Below are positions 9,001-16,669 of a stretch of DNA of 64,000 nt, piece by piece. A model generated the notes under the pieces. The model was not told the DNA's origin, made no database searches, and saw only the letters and a list, made by a program, of their open reading frames with translations. The position numbers and the translations under genes are program-made. How positions within the stretch are numbered: position 1 is the first letter of the stretch; each line of letters starts with the position of its first letter. Origin of the DNA: Ornithinimicrobium sufpigmenti (GTDB lineage: Bacteria > Actinomycetota > Actinomycetes > Actinomycetales > Dermatophilaceae); contig NZ_CP036403.1 of assembly GCF_004322775.1 (NCBI RefSeq), positions 1,860,001 through 1,924,000 of the forward strand, in the 5' to 3' direction.

Positions 9001-9864
9001 GTGGACGCGACCGCCGCCGCCGCGGGTGAGCTCGCCGAGCAGGCAGCGCGGCGCTGCCGGCTCACGGTCGAGCTGATCCACGAACCTGCGGACGCGGGCG
9101 AGGCGGCCCAGCTGCTCCAGCAGATCTGGCGCACGCCGCACGGGGCACCGATCGCCCCCGAGCTGTTCGTCTCCCTCGAGCACACGGGCAACTACGCCGC
9201 CCTGGCCCGGCAGGACGGCCGGGTCGTCGCGGCCTCGGCCGCCTTCCGCGCCGGCGACGGGTCTCCGCACCTGCACTCGCACATCACCGGGGTGGCCGCC
9301 AGCCACCGGGGCCGGTCCGTGGGGTATGCCATGAAGCTGCACCAGCGGGCGTGGGCGGTCGACCACGGCTACGAGGTCATCTCGTGGACGTTCGACCCGA
9401 TGCAGTCGCGCAACGCCTACTTCAACGTGGTCAAGCTCGGCGCCAGGTTCGACCGCTACCTGCCCGACTTCTACGGACCGATGGGGGATGCGATCAACGA
9501 GGGCGGGCTCAGCGACCGCGGTCTGATGAAGTGGGGCCTCAGCACGCCCGCTGCCGCCCATACCTCCGCCGCCCCCGATACCTCCGGCCCCATGCCGGTC
9601 GTGCTCCCGCTGCTGGCGGTGGAAGACGGCCGGGCCGAGCTGCACGTACCGGCTCTCGACGCGCCGCTCGTCAGCATCACCGTCCCCACCGACGTGGGCA
9701 GCCTGCGCCGGAGCGACCCGGACCTGGCCCTGCGCTGGCACCACGGTGTCCGGGACGCCTTCCTCGCCGCCCTCGGCCAGGGCTACGAGGTCTTCACCTT
9801 CGACCCCCACCACCACGCCTACATCCTGCGGAGGCCCGACGCCCATGCGCCTGCACCGAGCTAA
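9001..9864 (+). CDS. GNAT acetyltransferase-like protein, candidate D-amino acid N-succinyltransferase
   Basis: A 287-residue protein of the large GNAT group related to COG3375. The acyl-CoA-binding core includes H-I-T-G-V-A-A-S-H-R-G-R-S-V-G-Y-A (the R/Q-x2-G-x-G/A loop), followed by a W-T-F-D-P-M-Q-S-R-N motif typical of this subgroup. Such genes commonly sit beside MenC-like racemases. In Geobacillus the GNAT partner of the N-succinylamino acid racemase transfers succinyl from succinyl-CoA to D-amino acids. The GTG at 9001 is preferred because AGGTGG lies 8 nt upstream; GTG 8989 is possible. It overlaps the racemase gene by 20 bp, so the two are likely translationally coupled. Confidence 0.85.
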   Translation: MDATAAAAGELAEQAARRCRLTVELIHEPADAGEAAQLLQQIWRTPHGAPIAPELFVSLEHTGNYAALARQDGRVVAASAAFRAGDGSPHLHSHITGVAASHRGRSVGYAMKLHQRAWAVDHGYEVISWTFDPMQSRNAYFNVVKLGARFDRYLPDFYGPMGDAINEGGLSDRGLMKWGLSTPAAAHTSAAPDTSGPMPVVLPLLAVEDGRAELHVPALDAPLVSITVPTDVGSLRRSDPDLALRWHHGVRDAFLAALGQGYEVFTFDPHHHAYILRRPDAHAPAPS

Positions 9865-10954
9865 GCTCTTCACCCTCGAGATGCCCCTCGTCTCACCCTT
9901 CGCGACATCGTTCGCGGTGCAGACGCACCGACAGCTGCTCCTGCTGCGGGTCGAGACGGACGCCGGCGTGGGCTGGGGCGAGTGCGTCGCCATGGCCGAC
10001 CCTCTCTACTCCTCCGAGTACCTGGCGTCCGCGGGACAGGTGATCACCGACTTCCTGCTGCCCAGGCTCACCGGCAGGTCCCTGTCGGCCTCCGCCGTCA
10101 GCCACCTGCTCGGGCCGGTCAAGGGACACCGGATGGCCAAGGCGGCCGTGGAGATGGCCCTGCTGGACGCAGAGCTGCGCGGAGCCTCGATGAGCCTGAG
10201 CGACTACCTCGGCGGCGTGCACGACCGCGTCCCCAGCGGGGTCAGCGTCGGCATCATGGGCAGCGTGGAGGAGCTCCTGGCCGCGGTCGCGGGCTACCTC
10301 GAGGAGGGGTACCGGCGGATCAAGCTCAAGATCCAGCCCGGCTGGGAGATCGAGCCGGTGCGGGCGGTCCGCCGCGAGTTCGGCGACGACATACCGCTGC
10401 AGGTCGATGCCAACGCCGCCTTCACCACCGCCGACCTGCGTCTCTTCCAGCAGCTGGACGACTTCGGGCTGCTGCTGGTCGAGCAGCCCCTGGAGGACGA
10501 GGACCTCACCGACCACGCCTGGCTCGCCGAGCGGATCAGCACCCCGGTCTGCCTCGACGAGTCGGTGGTCAGCGCCAAGTCGGCGGCCGACGCCATCGGC
10601 CTGGCCGCCTGCTCGGTGGTCAACATCAAGGCCGGCCGCGTCGGCGGCTACCTGGAGGCCAGGCGGGTGCACGACGTCTGCGCCGCCCACGGCGTCCCCG
10701 TCTGGTGCGGCGGCATGGTGGAGACCGGCCTGGGCCGAGCGGCCAACATGGCGCTCGCGGCCCTGCCCAACTTCCGCCTCGTCGGGGACACCTCCGCCTC
10801 CGACCGCTTCTTCACCACCGACATCATCACCGAGCCGTTCGTGCTCCAGGACGGGTACGTCGCGGTGCCCACCGGCCCGGGCCTGGGGGTCGAGGTGGAC
10901 GAGGACGCACTCGCTGCCGTGACCGTCGCCCGTGCCGAGGTCGTCCTGGGCTGA
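9845..10954 (+). CDS. N-succinylamino acid racemase / o-succinylbenzoate synthase family
   Basis: A 369-residue enolase-superfamily enzyme of the MenC/NSAR group, close to the length of characterised NSARs. The catalytic lysine pair is K160-L-K162. The metal ligands are D188 (Q-V-D-A-N), E213 (L-V-E-Q-P) and D238 (C-L-D-E-S), and the opposite-face lysine is K262 (N-I-K-A-G-R). All are in the expected order and spacing. The family does OSB synthesis, N-acylamino acid racemisation or both. Here no menaquinone genes are adjacent, while an M20 hydrolase and a GNAT are, so racemisation of N-succinyl-D-amino acids is the likelier role (inference). It is the last gene of the three-gene operon and converges on the amidohydrolase gene. 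Confidence 0.9.
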   Translation: MRLHRAKLFTLEMPLVSPFATSFAVQTHRQLLLLRVETDAGVGWGECVAMADPLYSSEYLASAGQVITDFLLPRLTGRSLSASAVSHLLGPVKGHRMAKAAVEMALLDAELRGASMSLSDYLGGVHDRVPSGVSVGIMGSVEELLAAVAGYLEEGYRRIKLKIQPGWEIEPVRAVRREFGDDIPLQVDANAAFTTADLRLFQQLDDFGLLLVEQPLEDEDLTDHAWLAERISTPVCLDESVVSAKSAADAIGLAACSVVNIKAGRVGGYLEARRVHDVCAAHGVPVWCGGMVETGLGRAANMALAALPNFRLVGDTSASDRFFTTDIITEPFVLQDGYVAVPTGPGLGVEVDEDALAAVTVARAEVVLG

Positions 10955-10984
10955 TCGCGCCGGATAGGTCGGTGTCCGGCCGGA

Positions 10985-11032
10985 GTCGGGTCTCTCCGGA
11001 CGGCCCGACCGGACAGGCGTGGGCGCCCTGTC
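10985..11032. terminator. Possible bidirectional terminator stem-loops
   Basis: The 78-bp gap between convergent genes holds two short inverted repeats: GTCGGG/CCCGAC (10985-11009) and GACAGG/CCTGTC (11012-11032). There is no T-tract and the arms are only 6 bp, so confidence is low. Confidence 0.3.
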
Positions 11033-12538
11033 TCAGGCGGGCGCCCCGCGGACGGCCCGACCCGGCAGCGCCTCCTGAAGCAGACGGTCCGTGATCACCG
11101 GGACGCCACCGACCAGCAGGTGCACCACGCCCTGGCTGGGGCGGGTCGGATCGAGGTATGTCGCGGCGTCGGTGAGCGTGGCCGGGTCCAGCACCACGAT
11201 GTCGGCGTCCGCCCCCTCGCCCAGGTGGCCCTTGGTTCGGCTGGCTGGACTGGCCTCGTCGAGCACGCGCGCAGGCAGGTAGGAGCAGCGGCGGAAGGCC
11301 TCGAGCCAGCTCCACGACGCGGTCTCCAGCACCATCCTGCGCAGCGAGCGGGCGAAGGTTCCCGCGGTCCGGGGATGGGTCAACCCACCCTCCGGCAGCG
11401 GCCAGGTCCGGGACTCCCACGACTGGTCCGGCCAGATGATCGGCATGGCGTCGCTGGCGACGATCGCGTCGGGGTAGCTCAGGGAGCGCAGCAGCAGGTC
11501 CTGGTCCCGGGGGTCCTGCTCGTCGAGGAACTCCACGACGCAGGGGGCTCCGGGATCCTGCGCGCGGACCTCGGCCAGCCGTCGGGCGTCCTGGATCCGC
11601 TCCCCGGTGGCGACCAGGACGATGTTCTGGGGGGTGAGGTCCCAGCGGTGCAGGACCTCGGGTGCCAGGAAGGCGGCTCCGACCGCGGTGGAGCCGGCGC
11701 CGTAGGGGTAGCACTCGACGGTGACCCGGCTCCCCGCGGCCCGGTGTCCCTCCAGGCTGGTGAGCACCCTGTCCACGTGCCGCCGCGAGGTGCTGTTGAC
11801 GTGGCAGTGGTGCATGGCGGCGCCGGTCTCGGCCGCCACGATCCCGATCTCGTCGGAGCCGTCGACGGGGGTGGTCGGGTCGGACTCCACGATCTCGCGC
11901 ACGTGGGTGTAGACGGGTGTCCCCGCCTCGGCGGCGAGGTGGCCGACACCGAGGAACTCGGCCGGGTCGCTGTGGGGTGCGTACCCCAGGAGCACTCCGA
12001 TGCCGAGGGCACCGTCGGCCAGCTCCTCCCGCAGCAGCTGCAGCCAGGTCTGCAGCTCGCGCGGGCTCGAGGACCGCTGCCAGTCGGGGCGGCCCAGGAG
12101 CCGCAGCGACGCCTGGATGTCGGCGGTCGGGGTGATGCCCTCGTGAGCCGCCGCCCTGGCCGAGGCCCAGGAGGCGGAGAAGCCGTAGTTGAGCGGCCGG
12201 CCCTGAGCCGCCGCGTCGGCGTAGGCCTTGGCCACCGGCATCAGACCCGACTCCAGGTCGAGCGCCGTCGTGACCCCGTCCATCGCCTGCAGCCGCATAC
12301 CGGCCACCGAGTGGACGTGGCTGTGCAGGTCCACGAAGCCCGGCCCGACGACCAGGCCGGCGACGTCGACCACCGTGGCGCCGTCGACCGGTGGGGCCGC
12401 CCCTGGCCCATCGACGGGGACCACACTGAGCACGCGCCCGTCCTGGACGTGCACGTCGGCGACGCCGTCGAAGCCGCTGCCGGGGTCGATGACCCGTCCG
12501 CCGCGCAGGATCAGTGTGGTGCTCGGTCTGGTGCTCAT
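11033..12538 (-). CDS. Amidohydrolase, N-acyl-D-amino-acid deacylase-like
   Basis: A 501-residue amidohydrolase-superfamily protein with the N-terminal beta-sandwich (I-L-R-G-G-R-V-I-D-P-G-S-G), the metal motif H72-S-H74 and Y-T-H-V-R. An H-H-C-H-V-N segment and S-D-A-M-P follow, then the C-terminal G-x-G-A-D-A-D-I-V-V-L-D strand. This order matches the D-aminoacylase branch, which frees D-amino acids from N-acyl-D-amino acids using zinc. Substrate is not proven. Its ATG overlaps the stop of the upstream PucR gene (ATGA), so it is almost certainly co-translated with that regulator. Its place beside the racemase operon fits D-amino acid use. Confidence 0.85.
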   Translation of the reverse strand: MSTRPSTTLILRGGRVIDPGSGFDGVADVHVQDGRVLSVVPVDGPGAAPPVDGATVVDVAGLVVGPGFVDLHSHVHSVAGMRLQAMDGVTTALDLESGLMPVAKAYADAAAQGRPLNYGFSASWASARAAAHEGITPTADIQASLRLLGRPDWQRSSSPRELQTWLQLLREELADGALGIGVLLGYAPHSDPAEFLGVGHLAAEAGTPVYTHVREIVESDPTTPVDGSDEIGIVAAETGAAMHHCHVNSTSRRHVDRVLTSLEGHRAAGSRVTVECYPYGAGSTAVGAAFLAPEVLHRWDLTPQNIVLVATGERIQDARRLAEVRAQDPGAPCVVEFLDEQDPRDQDLLLRSLSYPDAIVASDAMPIIWPDQSWESRTWPLPEGGLTHPRTAGTFARSLRRMVLETASWSWLEAFRRCSYLPARVLDEASPASRTKGHLGEGADADIVVLDPATLTDAATYLDPTRPSQGVVHLLVGGVPVITDRLLQEALPGRAVRGAPA

Positions 12539-14160
12539 CGTCGGGCATCCCTCATCCGGATCTCCAGCATGGCGGCGAACCGGGCGTCGGCGTCGCCGAG
12601 GTCGAGGTGGGCGATCTCGGAGAGGCGGCGCAGCCGGTAGCGGAAGGTGTTGGGGTGGACGTGCACCCGCGTGGCCGCCAGGGCCACGTCGCCGAAGGCG
12701 TCGAGCCAGGCGGCCAGGGTGTCGACCAGCTGGGACTGGTTCTCCTCGTCGTGCTGCTGCAGCAGCGCGATGGGTCCGCGGGGGACGTCGTCCCGGGCGT
12801 CGGCCAGGTCGGCGAGGTCCATCAGGACGGTGTCCACCGAGACGGCGCCGATCCGGGCCACCTGGGGGCGGTCGGAGCCCCGGCGCAGCAGCGCCCGCGA
12901 GGCCCGGTCGGCCTGGGACCGGGCGCGGGGCAGTGCGTCGACGCCGCGCGCCGGATCGCTGACGCCAATGACGGTGACGTGCTTGTCGGCGACGCGGAGG
13001 GCGAAGTCGTGCACGATCGCCTCGACGCGGTGCGGGTTGTCGGAGGGGACCAGGCCGTAGACGACCTTGCCCACCAGGGCCGCGGCGCTGCGGGGGCTGG
13101 AGGAGACCAGGTGGACGGCGAGGGTGTCCGCGAGCCGGGCGCTGTCGGCGCGGTGCTCGGCCTCCCTGAGGCTGTCGGTGCCGGGCTCGGCGCCCACGAC
13201 CAGGCGGACGGCCACGACGCAGACGGTGCTGGCCTGCAGCCCCAGCCGGTCGAGGGCCTCGGCCGCGTTCGGCCCGCCCTCGAGGGCGGTGGACACCAGG
13301 TCGGCGCGCAGCCGCCGCTCGACGTCGGCGCCGGCGCGCAGCCGCAGCAGGTGCAGGGCGACGATGCTGGAGGCGTCGATCATGGCCCGGGTCCGCGCCT
13401 CGTCCAGTGGGCCGGGGACCGCCGCCCAGATCGAGCCCAGCACCTCGTCACCGGCCCGGACGGCCATCGCCACCCGCGGCCGGATGAAGGCGTCGTCGGG
13501 CTGCTGGCCGGGCTCGATGTAGACCGGGACGGTGGAGCGGTAGAGCTCGGCGAAGACGCCCCGCTCCGCCAGCAGCGCCGCGAACCGCTCGGGCACCTGT
13601 CGACCCAGGATGGTCTCGATGCGGGAGGGATCGGCCTCGTCCTGGGCGCCGGAGAAGGCGAGCACCTTGGAGCTGCGGTCCTCGATGGTGATCGGTGCCC
13701 CGAGCAGCGAGCCGATGGCGTTGGCCACCGAGAAGAGGTCGCCCGAGGGCAGGCCGCCGAGCGTCTCGGAGTCGACCTTGCCGAAGTCGTCCTGCGAGAG
13801 CAGCGAGCCCAGCAGGGTGGCCAGCTGGCTCCAGGAGGCGCCACGCCGCAGGGTCAGCAGCGCGACACCGGACTCCTGCACCGCCGACTCGAGCGGGGGG
13901 CTGACCTCGACAGGGCTGCGGACCACGACCGCGGTGGCCCGCGCGGCCCGTCCCGCCTCCAGCAGCTGGTGGACGTCCCCACCGCTGACACCGACGCCGA
14001 GGAGGATCGCGTCCTCCCGGGTCGGGGCGTCGTCCAGGGGGTCGTGGATGACCACGGAGGAGACCTTGCGGTCCAGGCCCACGGCGATGACCTGGTCGGT
14101 GAAGGTGGCCCCCAGGTCATCGAGGATGCGACCGAGCGTGGCGCGCGGTCTGCTGCTCAT
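12535..14160 (-). CDS. PucR family transcriptional regulator
   Basis: A 541-residue regulator. Residues ~5-115 match the PucR N-terminal sensor domain (L-G-R-I-L-D-D-L-G... through V-V-V-R-S). A middle GGDEF-like/CdaR domain follows. The C-terminus has the PucR helix-turn-helix (V-H-V-H-P-N-T-F-R-Y-R-L-R-R-L). These proteins usually activate amino acid, purine or peptide catabolic genes in response to a small ligand. It shares a 4-bp ATGA overlap with the deacylase-like gene it probably controls. The ATG at 14160 begins the conserved sensor domain and has GGGAG upstream; the open frame extends further but without homology. Confidence 0.88.
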   Translation of the reverse strand: MSSRPRATLGRILDDLGATFTDQVIAVGLDRKVSSVVIHDPLDDAPTREDAILLGVGVSGGDVHQLLEAGRAARATAVVVRSPVEVSPPLESAVQESGVALLTLRRGASWSQLATLLGSLLSQDDFGKVDSETLGGLPSGDLFSVANAIGSLLGAPITIEDRSSKVLAFSGAQDEADPSRIETILGRQVPERFAALLAERGVFAELYRSTVPVYIEPGQQPDDAFIRPRVAMAVRAGDEVLGSIWAAVPGPLDEARTRAMIDASSIVALHLLRLRAGADVERRLRADLVSTALEGGPNAAEALDRLGLQASTVCVVAVRLVVGAEPGTDSLREAEHRADSARLADTLAVHLVSSSPRSAAALVGKVVYGLVPSDNPHRVEAIVHDFALRVADKHVTVIGVSDPARGVDALPRARSQADRASRALLRRGSDRPQVARIGAVSVDTVLMDLADLADARDDVPRGPIALLQQHDEENQSQLVDTLAAWLDAFGDVALAATRVHVHPNTFRYRLRRLSEIAHLDLGDADARFAAMLEIRMRDARR

Positions 14161-14270
14161 CCCGGTGGGCTCCCAGGGCACGGTGGTGGGCTCGGACCGA
14201 CCCGACGATAGCAACGAGACCGTCAGGTCGGTCGGGTCGGTCCGAGAGGCCGCACGTGGTTTACGCAGGG

Positions 14271-15647
14271 TCACGCAGGGTCACGCTGGGTGAGCCGTCC
14301 GCCGAAGTGCATGGCCGCCACCTGGCCGTCCGCGCCCCGCTGGAAGGAGCCGCGGTGGCCGGACTCGCCGTCCTCCACGACCACGAACATGTCGCCGTCC
14401 TCACCCACCATCTTGATGGGGGTGGGCGGACCCTCGAAGGCCTCCGCCGGGGCGCCGACCATGTCCAGGAAGTCCTGCGTCGGGACACTGTCGATCTGCA
14501 GACCGTCGTCGGTGGTGGTGACGGTGCAGACGATGGAGATGTTGCGGTAGACGCCCTCGTACTGCCGCAGCGCCTCGGCCGGCCGGTCGGTGGCCGCGAG
14601 CGTGGGCCACTGCAGGCCCAGGTACTCCGTGATCGCGGCGCGCACGACGGCCCGGTGCAGGTCACCGCCGCCGGAGGCGTTGGTGAGCACGGCGATGCCG
14701 AAGCCGCGGCTGGGCACCAGGTCCAGGGCCGACTCCTGGCCGATCGTGGTGCCGCCGTGGCCGACGACCTGGGTGCCGTCGACGTCCTGGATCAGCCAGC
14801 TGATGCCGACCGCGTCGCCGAGCGTGCTCCCGGGGGTCTCGACGGTGGGGACCTTCATCCGCTCTAGGGTCTCCTGCGGCAGGATGCGGGTGCCGTCGGC
14901 CGCAGTGCCGTCGCCGAGGTGGAACTTCATCCAGGTGATCTGGTCGGTGATGGGCGCCGACATGCCGCCGGCCGGTCCACCACCCCGGGGCATCGCCCAG
15001 GGCCGGGCGACGGAGAACTCCCCGGTCTCCTCGTCCTTGAGGTGGCCGACGGCGAACCGACGGGTGATGACGTCCTCGGCGAAGAAGAAGGTGTCGTCCA
15101 TGCCCAGCGGCGCCAGGACCAGCTCGGCCATCGCCTGGTCGAAGGTCTTGCCGGTCACCACCTCGATCACCCGACCGGCGACGGACAGGGCGGCGTTGTT
15201 GTAGCTCATGCCCTCGCCGACCGGGAAGTCCTGCTTGAGCTCGGCCATGTGCTCGACGAAGTCCTCCAGGGCGCGGTCGCCGCGCTCCGGGGTGCCGAGG
15301 TAGTCACCGGACCAGCCGGCCGTGTGGTTGAGCAGGTGCTTGACCCGCACCGCGGCCGACGCCTCCTCGTCGGCGACGGTGAACTCGGGCAGGTAGTCAC
15401 GGACCGGTGCCTCGAGGTCCACCAGGCCCTGCTCGACCAGGATCAGCATCGCCGTGGCGGTGTAGGTCTTGCCGGTGGAGCCGAACTGGAAGAGCGTCCT
15501 CTCGTCCACCTCGAGGGGGTTCTCGACGTTCGTCACGCCGTGGAAGGCGTAGGTCACCTCACCGTCGTGCACCATGCCGACCGCCACGCCGGGCACGGGG
15601 TGGCGGGCGACCTGCTCGTCGAGGATCTGCTGCAGGGTCTTGCTCAT
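14271..15647 (-). CDS. Beta-lactamase-fold serine hydrolase (class C / D-aminopeptidase-like)
   Basis: A 458-residue single-domain serine hydrolase. The active-site S-T-G-K is at Ser57-Lys60, the second motif is Y-N-N, and a G-H-G-G-T segment stands where the KTG box lies. A C-terminal ~100-residue extension resembles the lipocalin-like tails of esterase/D-aminopeptidase relatives. No signal peptide is seen. It is the last gene of the dpp operon: its ATG ATG start region overlaps the stop of dppF, and AAAGGAA lies 3-6 nt upstream. Coupling to a dipeptide importer suggests it hydrolyses imported peptides, perhaps with D-residues (inference). The stop codon falls within three 10-bp near-repeats (14263-14292). 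Confidence 0.87.
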   Translation of the reverse strand: MSKTLQQILDEQVARHPVPGVAVGMVHDGEVTYAFHGVTNVENPLEVDERTLFQFGSTGKTYTATAMLILVEQGLVDLEAPVRDYLPEFTVADEEASAAVRVKHLLNHTAGWSGDYLGTPERGDRALEDFVEHMAELKQDFPVGEGMSYNNAALSVAGRVIEVVTGKTFDQAMAELVLAPLGMDDTFFFAEDVITRRFAVGHLKDEETGEFSVARPWAMPRGGGPAGGMSAPITDQITWMKFHLGDGTAADGTRILPQETLERMKVPTVETPGSTLGDAVGISWLIQDVDGTQVVGHGGTTIGQESALDLVPSRGFGIAVLTNASGGGDLHRAVVRAAITEYLGLQWPTLAATDRPAEALRQYEGVYRNISIVCTVTTTDDGLQIDSVPTQDFLDMVGAPAEAFEGPPTPIKMVGEDGDMFVVVEDGESGHRGSFQRGADGQVAAMHFGGRLTQRDPA

Positions 15648-16669
15648 CATCGGTTCCTTTCGGAGGGCGGGGCGGACCCCGGTACGGGGGAGAGTGAGGT
15701 CGTGAGGTCGCGCACGAGGTCGGGTATGCCGACCGGCCGGGCGAAGTGGCAGGCGGCCCGGTGGCGACGGCCGTCCGCGCCGTCGACCGGGTCGTCGGTG
15801 AGGCACACCGGGCGGTCCAGGACGAGGGGCCCGACGGGGCACCGCGGGTGGAAGCTGCACCCCGCCGGCACGTGGTGCGGGTCGGCGGGCTCGGCGAACC
15901 GGACGGGTTCCGGCGCCGACGACTCCTCCAGGAGGGTGTCGCCGACCGAGAGCGTGGAGCCCAGCAGCATCTGGGTGTACGGGTGCTGGGGGTCGCTCAT
16001 CAGCTGCTCAGTGGGGGCGGACTCCACGATCCGGCCCATGTACATCACCGCGATGACATCGCTCACGTAGCGGACGACAGACAGGTTGTGCGAGATGAAG
16101 AGCATGGACAGGCCGAGGTCGCCGCAGACCTCCTTGACCAGGTTCAGCACCGCACCCTGCACCGAGACGTCCAGGGCGCTGGTGATCTCGTCGGCGATGA
16201 TCACCTCGGGCCGCGCCGCCAGGGCGCGGGCGACGGCGACCCGCTGCCGCTGGCCGCCGGAGAGGCTCCCCGGCAGCCGTGAGGCGACCGACGGCTCGAG
16301 GTGCACCTGCTCGAGCAGCTCGGCGACGCGAGCCCGGCGGTCGGTCCGCTCCCGAATCGCCTCGGCGATGCTGGCGCCGATGCTCATCCGCGGGTCCAGC
16401 GCGCCGGAGGGGTCCTGGAAGATCATCTGCACCGGCCGCCGCCGCCCCCGGGTGGGCACCGGCCGACCCCCGAGCAGCACCTGCCCGCCGCTCGCCGGCG
16501 CGAGCCCGACCGCGGCCCGGCCCAGGGTGGACTTGCCGGAGCCGCTCTCGCCGACCAGCCCGACCACGCTGCCCCGGGGGACCGCCAGGCTGACCCCCTC
16601 GACGGCGGTCATGGCCGTCGGGCCGCGGCCGTAGCGGACGGTGACGTCCACGAACTCGAGCGTCGTCAT
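15647..16669 (-). CDS. Peptide ABC transporter ATP-binding protein (DppF/OppF type)
   Basis: A 340-residue ATPase with Walker A G-E-S-G-S-G-K-S-T, a Q-loop in F-Q-D-P, the signature L-S-G-G-Q-R-Q-R and Walker B V-I-I-A-D-E. The C-terminal oligopeptide-family domain carries the cysteine cluster F-H-P-R-C-P...C...C. It energises peptide import on the cytoplasmic face of the membrane. The ATG at 16669 overlaps the stop of the fused dppC-dppD gene (ATGA), and its own stop overlaps the downstream hydrolase start, so the genes form one tightly coupled operon. Confidence 0.92.
   Translation of the reverse strand: MTTLEFVDVTVRYGRGPTAMTAVEGVSLAVPRGSVVGLVGESGSGKSTLGRAAVGLAPASGGQVLLGGRPVPTRGRRRPVQMIFQDPSGALDPRMSIGASIAEAIRERTDRRARVAELLEQVHLEPSVASRLPGSLSGGQRQRVAVARALAARPEVIIADEITSALDVSVQGAVLNLVKEVCGDLGLSMLFISHNLSVVRYVSDVIAVMYMGRIVESAPTEQLMSDPQHPYTQMLLGSTLSVGDTLLEESSAPEPVRFAEPADPHHVPAGCSFHPRCPVGPLVLDRPVCLTDDPVDGADGRRHRAACHFARPVGIPDLVRDLTTSLSPVPGSAPPSERNR

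Noticed and set aside
11120..14211. Long plus-strand open frames
   Set aside because: They mirror the amidohydrolase and PucR genes on the minus strand; composition is Val/Gly/Asp-rich shadow sequence with no motifs.
14263..14292. Three near-identical 10-bp direct repeats (ACGCAGGGTC) around a stop codon
   Set aside because: Too short and few to call a repeat element; noted only because the stop codon lies inside it.
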